Below, piece after piece: positions 42,611 through 55,424 of a DNA stretch of 64,000 nucleotides; position 1 is the first letter of the stretch, and each line of letters starts with the position of its first letter. A model generated the notes under the pieces. It was not told the DNA's origin. It did not search any database and was given only the letters and a program-made list of their open reading frames with translations. Made by a program: the position numbers and the translations under genes. The stretch spans positions 186,001 to 250,000 of the forward strand of contig ML976674.1 in assembly GCA_010015655.1 (NCBI GenBank), in the 5' to 3' direction. The stretch is from Bimuria novae-zelandiae CBS 107.79 (Eukaryota > Ascomycota > Dothideomycetes > Pleosporales > Didymosphaeriaceae).

Positions 42611-45496
42611 ATGATGCAACAGCCGCCCACCCTGGGGCAGCCAAATGAGTCGGAAATACCAGGAATCTTCACGTCGGAGCACCTCTCGCTAGACGTGCCA
42701 GCGCATCCAAACGATGGCCGCCCGACTCCGGTGAAATACACGTATGCGATGCGCCCTGAAGCTGCCCTTTCTTGTAACCCTGCTGGGCCACACGCCGTGC
42801 TGATGTCGGGTCCAGCTCCCTCCCCGCCTACCACTCCCCGCTGCGACACCACAAGCGAGCGGCCTCGTCGACGCGCAGAGTCAAGGTGCACATCTCTTAG
42901 ACATTGAGGGCACACGGGCGCTGACGGCGAAAGGAAACGCTCAACGCGCGCTCGGAATATAGCAATTCCGAAGACGACGGCACCGCCCAGCACCGAATCA
43001 ACCAGTATCACATTAAGCAGGAGATCGGTCGCGGCTCGTTCGGCGCCGTGCACCTCGCCGTGGACCAGTACGGCCAAGAATATGTGAGGATCCATCATCC
43101 ATCCGCTCACGAGGACCATTGCCAATGACTTACGATGCGGGTTCCCTACCGCCCATCTCGCGTGCACACATCCAACTAACACCTTGCCGACAGGCCGTGA
43201 AAGAGTTCTCCAAGTCGCGCCTACGCAAGCGCGCACAGTCGAACCTCCTGCGCAGACCGAGCGCCCGCCGCCGCCGCCAGGGCGCCCTCGCCGCAGGCCT
43301 CGGCTTCAACTCCCCGTTGCACAGGCACTCCTCGGGCAAAGACGATGAACAGAACAGTCTGGACCTGATCAAAGAGGAGATTGCCATCATGAAGAAGCTG
43401 AATCATCCGAACCTCGTCTCGTTGATCGAAGTGCTCGACGACCCGGACGAGGACTCGCTGTACATGGTCATGGAGATGTGCAAGAAGGGCGTCGTCATGC
43501 AGGTAGGTCTCGAGGAACGCGCAGATCCGTATCCCGAGGAGCAGTGCCGCTGCTGGTTCCGCGACATGATATTAGGCCTCGAATATCGTATGTAGATTCG
43601 CCGATTCCCTTTGTAGCTGCAACCGAGAGGAGTGGGCGCTAATGCGTGTCCAGTACACGCCCAGGGCATCATACATCGAGACATCAAGCCCGATAATTGC
43701 CTCGTAACAGGAGACGACGTGCTGAAGATTGTCGACTTTGGCGTCTCGGAAATGTTTGACAAGCAGGACCAGATGAAGACGGCAAAGTCGGCTGGCTCGC
43801 CTGCGTTCATGCCGCCTGAGCTCTGTGTAGCCAAGCACGGGGAAGTGGACGGCAAAGCCGTCGATATATGGTCGATGGGAGTCACATTATTCTGTTTATT
43901 GTTCGGTCGCATACCTTTTGAGCGGCACGGCATGATTGAGCTATACCAGGCGATACGGATGGAAGAGCCAGAGTACGATGACTGCAACGAGAGCCTCAAA
44001 GATTTGTTACAAAAGCTTCTGGAGAAAGATCCGCGCAAGAGGATTACCATGGAGCAAATACGGGTGTGTATGCACACGTCAAGAGGCCCAAGATGAGCAC
44101 TGACGAGAATAGGAACATCCCTGGGTAACTATGAACGGCACCGATCCTTTGCTGCCAAGAGGTGAAAATGTCGCTGCCATGGTGGAGCCTACCGATGAGG
44201 AGGTTGACGCTGCTATTACCGGGAACATGGGCCATTTGGTTACAGTGGTAAGTGCTTGCTATATTGTTCTCGAACAGTGCCTTCAGCGATGAGCGCAGAA
44301 TGGTATATGAGCAGCATATGGAGTCGCTTCCAACATACGCGCCCTGTCTGGTGCACCCACCTCTCTCATTATTAGTTACCACCCCTGCTGATCTCCCACA
44401 GGTACGGGCCGTAAAACGATTCAAGCAACTCCTCTTCCGACGGCGACCAGAGCGCTTAGAAGGCATCCTCGGCAGCGCCTCGCGCATTGTCCAACCGCCG
44501 CTCTCCATACGGCCGTCTGGCCTCCGAAAATCACGATCCCAAGACGCCGACGACCGCCGACCCATCGAGGGCGCCCTCGCCATCGAAGGCGTCCACCACG
44601 ACATCGAAATCGACAACGACATCCGCCGCATCCCCCAAGGAGTCGATAGAGTCGCCTACGAGAAACCCGGCTTCCGCTCCGCCATCTCAAGCACCCGCTC
44701 CCCGACAAAAGCCGGCATGGACAGCAGCCCCATATCTTCGCAACCCGTAGGCCTCACCGACGCGAGGGTAGTCCACGAAAACATGTCGTACCGCCCTTCT
44801 CCCAGCAAACCCATCACCATCCCCACGGGCGTAGTCCCCTCCGCACCCAGCACCCCCGTCGGCAAAGGCCACGCGCACGACCCTCTGCAAGACACGCTCT
44901 TCCTCGACATCGGCACGGGCGAAGACAGCGTCCCGCCCGCCGACGAATCCACGCACATCGTCTCCGAGTCCCCCGGCGCCGTCGACATCAACGTCTACGA
45001 AACCGCCTACCGCGAAGAAGTCGACCGCATCCTCTCGCGCCAGCGCGACGCCTCGTCGTCTGCCTCCGCGTCGTCGACGCCCGCTCGAAGGCCTACGTTG
45101 TACCTCACGCGGCGCATCGAGAACGTGAAATCCATCATCCGTGACGCGCCCGACGCCGTCTTCGACCACGGGAAGCAGCCGCCCACGCCGAGCGATTTGA
45201 AAACCGGCTTCAAGGGCCTCGTCGAGAAGGCGAAGAAGGAGATTGAGTACCGTGGCGAGTGGCAGAAGTTGAATGAGGGGAAGGAAGGGAAACTGTCGCG
45301 CATCACGCGGAATGTGCGCGAGAAGAAGAGGGCGGTGGAGGAGGAGCGAGAGATTATTAGGCGTGAGGATAGGGAGAAGGCGCTTGCAAGGGAGAGGGAG
45401 GAGGAGCAGGGGAGGCAGGGGAGCGTGAGTTCGAGGAGTAGTACGCCGCTGCCTGGGTTGAAGGGGTTGAGTCGGAGTGGGACGCCGGTGCAATGA
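42611..45496 (+). CDS. cmkC: Ca2+/calmodulin-dependent kinase kinase (CaMKK, SNF1-activating type)
   Basis: Serine/threonine kinase of the CaMKK/Sak1-Ssp1 family, expected to phosphorylate the activation loop of SNF1/AMPK and CaM kinases. The well-supported exons are 42934-43083, 43194-43587, 43654-44063, 44113-44247 and 44402-45496 (727 codons), all in phase. Motifs: IGRGSFGAVHLAV, AVKEFSK, the RP insert (RAQSNLLRRPSARRRR), HRDIKPDN, DFGVSE, SPAFMPPE, HPWVT and GNMGHLVTV. A long Ser/Pro-rich tail ends in a charged coiled coil. Exon 1 from ATG 42611 is open to about 42903 and has EHLSLDVPAHPNDGRPTPVKYTYAM. I cannot join it in frame to 42934: no GT donor gives the needed phase, and DIEGTRALTAK lies in a third frame. 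So the N-terminal junction (about 42850-42960) is unresolved or lesioned. Confidence 0.88.
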
Positions 45497-46829
45497 GGTG
45501 GTTGGGCGGGAGTGAGACAAAAGTTGGAGATGGGGTCGCTGGTCGCTCCCTGTCGTGGAGAGGAGAGGAGAGGAGAGGAAACGAGCAAACGTATATTATT
45601 AGCATGCGGTACTATACCTTTGCCTTATTTTACCTTGCTAACCTAGCCCTAGATTGCTGTGAGCAAATCCACACGTATCCCGGACACGAATGATGTGATG
45701 GAGGTGTCGGTCCGTGTGATGTACACATCCAGCGTGGCTTCCTAACGCTGTTGACAAATGTCCCTCTTGCACCCCCCTGGTTATGTATTTCCAACACAGC
45801 TGGGGGAACAATATGCGGGACCCAAAGCCTGGGGAAACTGCCTGGAACACGCTCGCGGGTGCGAGGAGGTTAATTATGAGAAATGGTTATCCGGTGATCG
45901 ATCGCTTGTTGGACTTTTGGTGTTGAAGTTGTCATCCATGGTTCGCATCTCTGGGCGGGAGGGCTCGGAGGAAATAAAAGCTCGCGAGTGCGAGGAGGTT
46001 GGTAATCGTGCGCCTGGTGCGATCCGGTTCTGTGGTTGACAGCAGAAACCGTAACGCTGGACCCCTTTCTGTGTCGTGCACGCGTTCTCTGCGATCGGGA
46101 TAAGGAATTCCAAACCCGACTCATGTGCGTCACAGAGCCGTCTCGGCTCATCGGCTGGATAGATATGTCAGCTTGCTCTCCGTATAAAGCGCAGTGGAGC
46201 CAGATTAGCGTACCGTCGGCGTTCTCCGAACTTACATTTCCGCGTCCAAGGCGGCAGTGCGAACGGTAGCATTCTACGCACCCGGTCAGAATAGGGAAAC
46301 ATACCACATCCGACGTGTGAAATAACGAAGCGTTTGTCCTGGCTGGGTGAACAGTACTGTTTTAGTAACAAGAAGTAGGCTCGGAGTTCCTTCGAGGAGT
46401 GTTGACGCAGGAATAAAAGCCATCTGGATAATAGCGTGAATGTGAGAAAGCGCAAAAGGCATACGTGGCGCGCGTAAAGGCAGCCTCGCCCATATCAGTA
46501 AAATACCGTTTCTTCGTGCAAGGAAAGTGCCTTTTCAGACGTTCTGATCACTAAAGTGTACAGCTTCAACCAGAACCCTGCAGGTGGAGAAGAGAAGGAA
46601 CAGTGAGTTGATAGCGAACAACAAACAGCAGTACTGAACAGATTGAGGACGCTGCTCTGATTGAGATCGACGTCGTAAAGCTGGAGGAAGAGTGTGACAC
46701 TGTCGCAGATAAATACATCCTCTTACATGTGATACCATGCTAGAAGGTGCGACGGGAGTTGGAGAGCGGGGATCTTGGCTGCGCGGCCAAGCGTGGCAGT
46801 GTTCTTTCTGTCTGGGCGGAATATCCATA
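45497..46829. other. Gene-poor unique sequence downstream of the kinase
   Basis: 1.3 kb with a 3' UTR-like start (AGGAGAGGAG repeats near 45560-45580). An imperfect direct repeat, GTGCGAGGAGGTT, occurs twice (about 45859 and 45988). Open frames on both strands lack coding features. Ends at the TA target of the foldback element. Confidence 0.5.
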
Positions 46830-46831
46830 TA

Positions 46832-47628
46832 CCGTAGTTTGGCAGTCAGTGCGCCGCGTCAGTGAACGCGCCACTTTTTACTAGTAAATTTCAAAAAATC
46901 ACCAACTTTAAAGCCTTATAACCCTATATGTAGGCAATTGTTTTTAATTATTTTTTTAAAATTATAATAGAATACTATTTATATTAAAGATTTAAAATAA
47001 AGAAATATATATTATATATACTAATACAGGTGTAAATTAGAAATTAGAAAGGCATATTCTTTTACTAATAAAAAGGCTATTTTTTAATCTTTAATAACTT
47101 TATAATTACGTTATAATAAATTTTTAAAACTTTACTATATATTAATAGCTTTATATAGAACCTATATTTTTAGTTATTAACCCTAAGCCCCTTTAACTTT
47201 TAATATATTTAGAATTTTAAAAATACGCTAATTTTCCGCTAACTAAAAATTTTAATTTTTTATGTAAGATTGCTAAGGCTGAGTGACTGTAGATATAGGT
47301 TCTATATAAAGCTATTAATACACAATAAAGTTTTAAAAATTTATTACAACGTAATTATAAAGTTATTAAAGATTAAAAAACAGCCTTTTTACTAGTAAAA
47401 GAATATGCCTATCTAATTTCTAATTTACACCTGTATTAGTATATATAATATATATTTCTTTATTTTAAATCTTTAATATAAATAGTATTCTATTATAATT
47501 TTAAAAAAATAATTAAAAACAATTGCCTACATATAGGGTTATAAGGCTTTAAAGTTGGTGATTTTTTGAAATTTACTAGTAAAAAGTGGCGCGTTGACTG
47601 ACGCGGCGCACTGACTACCAAACTACGG
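46832..47628. mobile_element. Foldback MITE with ~339-bp inverted arms (797 bp)
   Basis: Arms 46832-47170 and about 47290-47628 are near-identical inverted copies around a ~119-bp centre; flanked by TA (46830-46831, 47629-47630). There is no coding capacity. Tips start CCGTAGTTTGG and then share CAGTCAGTGCGCCGCG...AACGCGCCAC with element D's terminal repeat. It could be a non-autonomous partner of a D-like transposase. Confidence 0.93.
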
Positions 47629-47630
47629 TA

Positions 47631-48893
47631 CAGGTGGTAGCATGAATCGATGAGTAGTGGGGCTTAGCGCAAGGGCCATGGAAGTGTATCGAATATTCCT
47701 TACTCCAATAGAAATCAGTATATATTTCATGAATCACCTATGACTAACAATGCATGGCTATCCACCATCATCTCAGCTATCAAGAACGCGCCCGTATACA
47801 CGCTCTACACTATACTGCTGGCTGGCCATGTACATGGATCTCCCGAGAGCTCCAAATCCCATACGAGACTGTACGCCGGTATACGAAGGAGCAGATTACT
47901 CCCTTAAAGCCGCGCGGCAGGTCTGCTCTCTTGAGTACTCCTCGCCAACGCCTCGTTTCTCATGCTGTAGCCTCTTACGAGCAGAGGCTCAATCCTCTGA
48001 GAGAGATAGCTCACGAGCTCAACATCAACCTTGATCAACGTACGCTCACGAAGGCCTTCGCCAAGGAGGGCTATTACCGACGTGTAGCTACAGAGAAGCC
48101 TCTTCTCACACGAATCCATATCAACAATCGACTCTGGCGGGCAGCTATCTGCGTAGCCTGGCCTCAATTGATCTGGAATAGAGTAATCTGGTCTGTCGAG
48201 GCCTCGTTTCAAGTAGGGAGAGGAAAGGTGTACGTCACATGGAGGCCAGAGGAGAAGCATCTCCAGGCCTGTTGCGTGCCAAAGTTCAAGGACTTCAGCT
48301 GCATATACGTCTGGGCCTGTATAGGCGGAGATGGCTCAAAGGGCCCTCTCCTCCTATGGGACCGAGAGACCTAGGGTAACTTCACCTCAGCCTCCTATAT
48401 CCAGCGTGTGATCCCTCTCATCCAGAGCTTCAAGCAGGAGCATGAGATCTTCCGTGTGGGTATAGCCAACAGCCTCCTCATGCAAGATAAAGCCTCTTCC
48501 CACACAGCCAAGGCCACGAAACAGGCTCTTCACGAGCGAGCTATCCGCCTGCTTTGGTGGCCAGCTTGCTCTCCTGATCTCAACCCTATCGAGAACGTGT
48601 GGAGACTACTCAAATCACGCGTACAAAAGAGGTTCCCAACGACGAAGGCAGAGCTGATTACATATATTCAAGAGGAGTGGGAGAGATTTGCGCTGAGTGA
48701 TATTCAGAAGTACTGTACGAATATGAGAGATCGCTGCCAGGCTGTCCTCGCAGCTCGTGGAGGGCACACCATTCTGAGCCATGAAGCTAGTCCTAAATTT
48801 GTATATAAAATACGCTGTATTTGTGACAGGTTCGATGCACTTCCATGGCCCTTGCGCTAAGCCCCACTACTCATTGATTCATGCTACCACCTG
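47631..48893 (+). mobile_element. Tc1-type DNA transposon, GC-rich copy (1263 bp)
   Basis: Terminal inverted repeats of about 57 bp starting CAGGTGGTAGCATGAATC, with one mismatch, flanked by TA (47629-47630, shared with the foldback element, and 48894-48895). Not AT-shifted: it looks like a younger or RIP-escaped insertion. The transposase stop codon lies inside the right terminal repeat. Confidence 0.95.
47754..48860 (+). pseudogene. Tc1-type transposase (DD34E family) with a stop and a lost catalytic Asp
   Basis: 368 codons from ATG 47754 to TAA 48860, interrupted once by TAG at 48372-48374 (WDRET-stop-GNFTSASYIQ; TGG to TAG is likely). N-terminal HTH: YQERARIHALHYTAGWPCTW, SRELQIPYETVRRYTK. 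The second catalytic Asp (LLMQDKASSHTA) and the catalytic Glu (SPDLNPIENVW) are present. The first-Asp block reads VIWSVEASF, Val where SDE is expected (GTC instead of GAC), a transversion not attributable to RIP. Therefore doubly inactive. Confidence 0.9.
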
Positions 48894-48895
48894 TA

Positions 48896-49600
48896 TCGGT
48901 CGGATGATATTAATTAACGTCCCTCCCTAAGTTGCACAAAACCCCCCGTGCCGCACATTACGCGAGGTACCTCGACTTTGAATAGGAATAAACCTCTGCA
49001 CACTTCAAAATATTTTATGTCTTGGTAAGGGAGGTGTACTTTAGCTACTTGAGCATATAAGTTACGGCAGCCTCCCTGCCAATAAATTACATTTGCAGGG
49101 TTGCATCGGCGCCTGATTCGTGAAGAGCATCCTTTCGCAACATAAAAGTGTCTCTCTGCTACACCCGCGCTGCGTAGCTTATACGACTACAACGCGAAGG
49201 TATAAGTCTTATACAAGCCTCAGAACCTTTTGGCGATGTCGCAAAGTCGTACTGCGCCTTTTGCCTCGATGTGGCCGGGACATTCATGCGTTGTTGCTAC
49301 GCTGATTGGTACCTTTGATGGAAGCGAGATCTATATCTAGCTAGCGCGAAATGGACGTTACAGACTACATAGTCGTGCTGGCGTATTTTACTTTTGTCAT
49401 CTGCTACAGTCAGCTTGTGGCTATTGGGCCTATGGCTGTGCTTGGGCAGTCAGCAAAAGCGGCAAATTTCAAACATGCCACTGCTTGGCGTAATAATTAC
49501 GGATTATATAGGGGTCGATTTGTTACCGAGATCACGCGCGTTATTAAGCGAGAACCCCTAACCTCTAAAGTAACCTTTAGTATACTATAAGTCTTAGCAC
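48896..49600. other. Unique sequence grading into RIPed repeat
   Basis: An open frame of 79 codons (49351-49590) starts with a hydrophobic stretch but runs into AT-shifted sequence and has no family features. RIP decay becomes clear after about 49480. Confidence 0.4.
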
Positions 49601-49639
49601 GCCTAAAGGGCCCTTTTTCTTAATTTTGACACTATATTC

Positions 49640-52600
49640 TACTTAAAATAAGGGTAAAAATATAGATAGTATAGGAGCGCATAGCTTATCCCCCGCATGG
49701 CCAAAATCTGCTACACACGGGCCATATAGAAATGGCTAATTAGAGCTTTGCTCCGACTTCTGACGAATACTAAAGGAGATTAGATTTATATATAAATTTA
49801 TATAAATACTTAATTTCTTATAGTTTTTTAATAAAACTACTTGATAATTAAGCTTTAAGAGGTGTCTGTTAAAACCCTAAGGGGTAGCTAGTCCTATAAG
49901 GGCTAAGGCTTGGTTCTTGGGCAAGAGTGTTAGTAATATAGGTAAGGGGTCTTAATAGCTTATGCGTATTAATAAGGCGTTAGTATTAAAGGTATATATA
50001 GTATAATTAAATTAATAAAAAGAGCCTAAGTCTAATCTAAATAATAGATTAGTAAACAAGTTAAATATAATAGTAGGAGACTATCATCGCGTTCCTATAT
50101 ACATAACTTGTCCTATAAATCCTAAGAGTCTTAGGAATCCCAAAGTCCTAAGTGCTAACATAATTCTAGGACGCCTAATATTTCTAGGACGTGTAACTTA
50201 ATCACGTAACTTATAGCTAAGTTAGAAATCTTAGCTAGTTGCATAGATAAGTGTCTATACCCCGCCTACGTTATATTAGATCTTAATAGATTTTAATATT
50301 AGCTCCCCTTTCTGGACTTGATATCCTTATAAGTTAACTATATATAAAGCTACTTTTTTAATCTACCTAATACTATTATTTGCAAGCCAATTATCTTAAG
50401 TAAAATTATATATTTACTATAGTTACCTATTTATACTATGCTAAAAAGTAATTATCCTGTTAATTATCGTCGCTGCAGTTAAAGTGCACAAATTATATTT
50501 AGTATAGTAATTAAAAGTATAAGCTAGAGGAGATTTCTTTACTAAATTATTATTTAAAAATAGATACTAAGTTAGAAAGACTAGAAAAGTTAAAGCTAAG
50601 GAGGAAGTAAAATTCTAGATAGAAGAAGAGCTTGCTTACGTAGCACTCCTGCGTGCTTATCTAGCGTAAGAGAAAATAGCGCGTTTATGTAATTAGCGCA
50701 AGAAGTTACGTTAAAAAAATAAGAGTTATTTAATTATAGTATATCTATAGTAGATAAATTAGAGGCCTTAAACGCTTATAAGGAACTTGCTTAGGCTATA
50801 GTATTAATTAATCTAGATACCGCTCTAGGCGCTAAGGTAATAGACTAGTCTTAGTTAAAGTCTTCCTCTTCTGCTACGTTGTGCGCTAGTATTATTAGTC
50901 TATATATCTTCTTAAATTATTATTATATTATAAGTCTTATTTCTTTTAAAGCTTTTTCGCGTTATCCTTATATAATAATAGTAGTTATAGATCTTTCTTC
51001 GTGCTTTCTTTAAAAGCTGTTAGTAGTTTTTACGAAGTTTAGATTTAGGTTTCTATAAATTTTCTAAGTATAAGTAGCCTTTTTACTTAACTAACTATTC
51101 CTATAGGAACTTATTATTTTAGAAGTCTTTTTATTTAACTTCTTATATCCTAAAAGTGTTTTAACTTTAAATTTATTATCTTTCTCTAGCTAGTAGTAGA
51201 AGGTTATCTTAACTAGTATTTTTGCGTCTAGCGATAGTTCTAATTAGTAGTTAATTAGTAATATCTATTTAATAATAAAAAATAGTCTAATCTTAATATA
51301 GTCTAGTTTCTTGTATTTCTTCTTTTAGGTTTAAAGATTCTTTATAAGTAAATATACTTTATCCCCCTTCTTTAGCTAAGGTACCATTTTTCTTTTTTAG
51401 TTTATATAAGAAATACGTTACTATTAAGCTTTCTTAAAATTCTTTTAGAGTTGTGCGTGTGTCTTTTTTATAATTTCTATTATATTTATTACTTCTTCTG
51501 TCCTAATTATTATAGGAAATATTTAATTAAAGAGATATAGGTGTCTCTTGTAGTTTGTATGAAATAGCGTAAATCCTGTTACTATTAATATCTTATTATT
51601 GTATGCTAACTATACCATAGGTAGTAAGGAAATCTAGTTATTCTTCTAGTTATTGCAGTAGATACGTAAGTATATTTTAATTATTTAATTCGTACATTTT
51701 ATCTGTCTGTTAGTGTGCGGATAGTATCCTGTTAATAATTTTTATTTTATTCTATTTTAATACTATAAGTATTATCTAGTAGTTTAAGGTATAGAGCTTA
51801 TCTCTATTGCTAATAATTATCTTTAGAATACTATAGTATTATATAAGTTAGTTTAGAGCAAGGAATGCGAGTCCCTTTACTATAGTTATCTTTTAATATA
51901 ATAATAATTCCACGTACTTAGTAAATTAATAAAGAATATTTATTATTATGTTGTAACAAATTCCTGTTACAGAATCCTTTAACTTTAGTAATCTTATAAT
52001 AAAGTCTATAGTAATGTCTTCCTACAGTGCAACTAGGATTTAGATTACTTATATTTCTCTATACTTAAGATATGTTACGTACTTGTTGCGTTAGCAATCT
52101 GCGTATTTGCGGATATATATAGTTACTACTTCCTTCATTCCTTTAAAACTATAGTTTCGCCAGATAAGTTCTATTGTCTTTTTAATACCTAAGTGTCTAT
52201 ATACTAGGTTATTATAGTATTATCGTATAATCTCTATCTATAGTTCCTTAGGTACTTCCCGTGTAGTAATAAAGAGTTAGTTAAGTTCTACTATAGGTTT
52301 AAGAAATCTATCCTTATTTTTTTGTAGTATTATAGAGTAGGTTTTTGCCTTTTTACTTATAAGATTGCTTTATTAGCTAAGTGTATCTACTCGTCCGTTT
52401 TCTTTTCTTACTATATAGATAACTTTAAACTTATATTATTCTATAGTATATAATTATTATTATTACGGTGTAAGTTCTTTCGTAGTTATAAGTTATAATA
52501 GATTCTTCTAATCTATATAGATTTATAACGTTAAGTAACTAAGGGCGTAGATCCTCTAATGTTTTAATACTTTTATAATAGCGTATAGTTCTTTATCGTG

Positions 52601-54580
52601 CACATCGTATCTTGTTTCTGCGTTATTAAACTTTCTTAAGTAGTAAGCAATTAGATGCCATTTGCTATCTTTTTCCTGCTTTACGTATATGCCTATTGCA
52701 AGGTCGCTTACGTCTATTTTAAATTATAGTGGTTTTTTATCCCGAAAGTAGATAAGTGCCAGTAGCATAATACATGCTATCTTTAAAAGTTAGAATAATA
52801 TTTTATACTTTATTATCTATAAAAATAGTGCATCCTTCTTTATAAAGTTTATTAAGGATATCGTGATTTTTGCGTAATCCCTAATAAATTGTTAGTTAAA
52901 TCTATAGAATCCTAAGAATTCTTAAATATTTTTTATAGTTCTTAGTATTAGCTAGTTTTTATATATTTAATTTTATTCAGTACCATTTTAATTCTATCTG
53001 TACTAATAATATGCCTAAGGAATTCTAGTCTTGTTATATAAAATTTATACTTTATTAGCTTAATTTATAAATGTGCGTCATCTAGTGTCGTTAGTCTGTA
53101 TATATAATATATAGTCTAATTTGTTTTCAGAAAAGACAAGAATATCGTCCATGTACGCGATAATAAATATATCTAGATAATTACGTAATATATTATTAAC
53201 TACTGCCTGTAAGGTTGCTAGTGCATTTGTAAGTCTAAAAGGTATAATTATATATTTAAATAGTCTATAGCGTGTCTTAACGCTATCTTCCACTCGTTAC
53301 CTTTCTTAATTTATATAAGGTAGTATCTATCTTGTAGGTCTATTATTATAATGATTTTAGTTCTTAAAAGTTAGTCTTAAAGTTATAAGATATTTAGTAG
53401 TAGGTATTAATTTTTAATTATTATATTATTAAGTTTCTTATAGTCTACGCAACGTTTTAGTTACTTATACTTTTTTAGTATAAATATAAAAGGACTTACC
53501 GCTAGTAACTTTAAAGGTCTAATATATCCTTTCGCGAGATTTGTCTTAATAAATTCCTTTTCTTACTAGATTTCTTTTCTAGATTTGTTATATAGTAGTC
53601 TAAAGGGTGGTGTTTTCCCTTCTTCTAGGTTAATCGCGTGATCCTAGGATTAATGTTCTAGAAGGTTTGCTTTTCCTTCTCTCTCTGTAAACATATATTT
53701 CCATGCCTAGTAGCATTCTAGAATTTCATAGTTTGTGCCTTCTTCCATCTTTTTGCGCTCTGTAACCTGGTAGTTCCTGCCAGTATCTGCCAAGTATATT
53801 TCCCGTTTTTTAACTATCTGTCGCGAGACTATATTATTAATAGCTCTCTTATTTACTATTATATTCTATTAATGCGTAGGCTTTACTTATAATATATAGT
53901 TATAGCGCTTAAAGGATAGCTTTTTCTTTTTTTTAGTTAATTATAGGGTTATGCTTTCTTAACTAGAGTAGTTTTAAAATCACATCGTAATTAGCTTTCT
54001 TAATAATATTAAAGGTAATGAGTTCCTAGTATCTATAGATTATAAAAGTAGTTATAATTTTATTTTTAATTATTACTTTACTAGACATTAGTTATTTATT
54101 TATAATATAAATAGTACAGGGTATAGCCTTCCTACGCTTATTAAGTCCTACTTTATTAAGTGCATTTTTTAATATAGAGCTTTCCTGTGCTCCTAAGTCT
54201 AGCATGGCTTTTATTTATATTTCTTTAAGCTATACTAGTAGCTTAATTAATATCTAACTATTAGTAGAATTTACTTCTCTAAAGGCGTTTTCCTGCCTAA
54301 GACTAGGTCTAAAAAAGATATCTTCTTTATTACTAGCTTCGTAGGCTTAAGGCGTCCTTCCTTTTCTTCCTAAGATTATTGCTATGCCTTTTTTAGGAAG
54401 CGTCACAGTCTCTATCCCTTATTACTAATTTAATCCTAAGGGTTATAGTTCCCTTTAGTATATAATTAAATCCGTACTCTTTCTTTAGTCCTATATATTC
54501 CTTATATTTAAGGTATAAGCATGTTTACTATATATCTAATACGCATTTTCTATTAACTAGTAGTAATATTACTTAGTTTA
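49640..54580 (-). mobile_element. RIPed Gypsy (chromovirus-like) element, truncated
   Basis: Minus-strand Gypsy close in sequence to the complete element at 55003. Reverse transcriptase YRLFKYIIIPFRLTNALAT... IAYMDDILVFSEN is at 53078-53293. A protease region near 54150-54300 reads AMLDLGAQES. An LTR-like block starting TGTTAAAACCCTAAGGGG (49867 to about 50310) matches the inverted LTR of the 55003 element in its first ~250 bp. The gag end and the other LTR are missing at the right junction near 54580. Full of stops. Confidence 0.75.
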
Positions 54581-54586
54581 TGTAAT

Positions 54587-55002
54587 GGGCTACGCCCAGT
54601 TGTTGCCTCGGATCCTTGACCCTCGGTTATGCGAACTCCAGATATATAAGTTCGACGCCCAAAGCTTAACTTCGGACTCTTTATTAAATTTATAAGTATT
54701 CTTCTAGCAACTTTAGCTCCTTAAGCACCTAGCCCCTTATATTAAATTTAAATACTTCTACCCGTCGCGGGATAAGTAGATTTTAATATAACTATAGACT
54801 AAAGCTGCGAAGCAGCACACGAAGTTAAAGGACTTATATAGATAGATACTATAAAGGCGACGCCTGGACCTGCAAGGAGATAGAACCCTCCCCAGCAAGC
54901 AATTAAAAAGGAGTCCTAATAGATACTCGACGCTAGTAAGACTGTCTTTGCTAAATAAAGAAGTTATAGAAACAAAAATAGGGCTTTCTACTAAAGATCT
55001 AC
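54587..55002 (+). mobile_element. Left part of a Gypsy element split by the 55003 insertion
   Basis: Inverted homologue of 24357-24553 and adjoining sequence. It continues at 61645 after the inserted chromovirus, through the duplicated TCTAC. The block 54587-54665 (GGGCTACGCC, GTTGTTGCCTCGGATCC) is less mutated than its surroundings. Confidence 0.75.
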
Positions 55003-55377
55003 TGTTAGGATCTGTATTTAGCATCACCAGGCTAACATTCTAAGACGACCAAGGTCTTATGGGAGCCAATGGTGGCACAGCTATGGGCAGGTCACGTGAC
55101 TGCTCGAAGCGCTCGAAGCGAGCAAGTCGAGCATGCTAAGTATATATAGAACATGAGGATGGACTCTTCCACCTCGTGTTTAACCTGTTTATTAATCTAT
55201 CGTTTGGATCTGACTAAGCAACCTTATTAATTTGATTGTACTATACACACCTTTAATACTAACGCCCTAGTGACAAGCGTAAGCTATTACTACGCCCCTC
55301 TCCTATCCTACTAGTATTCCTACCTAAGAACTAACCTTAGCCCCTTAGGGATTAGCTATCTCTTTAGGATCTTAACA
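55003..55377. repeat. 5' LTR of the chromovirus (375 bp)
   Basis: Starts TGTTAGGATCTG, ends ATCTTAACA. Contains one copy of a GC-rich palindromic unit (GCTCGAAGCGAGC, GTCGAGC) just before a TATATATAG box. Confidence 0.93.
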
Positions 55378-55424
55378 TCTTAAACACCCTTAACATAAAT
55401 ACTAATAGGACCCCTATCTCTTCC

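Noticed and set aside
44687..45520. 277-codon minus-strand open frame, Leu/Arg/Pro-rich
   Set aside because: Antisense to the GC-rich tail of the CaMKK-type kinase; the sense frame has the expected coiled coil and stop.
45870..46307. 145-codon minus-strand open frame
   Set aside because: Erratic composition, no recognisable segment, overlaps a direct repeat; treated as noncoding.
49351..49590. 79-codon open frame with a hydrophobic N-terminus
   Set aside because: It runs into RIP-shifted sequence, lacks family similarity and has no supporting leader. Likely chance.
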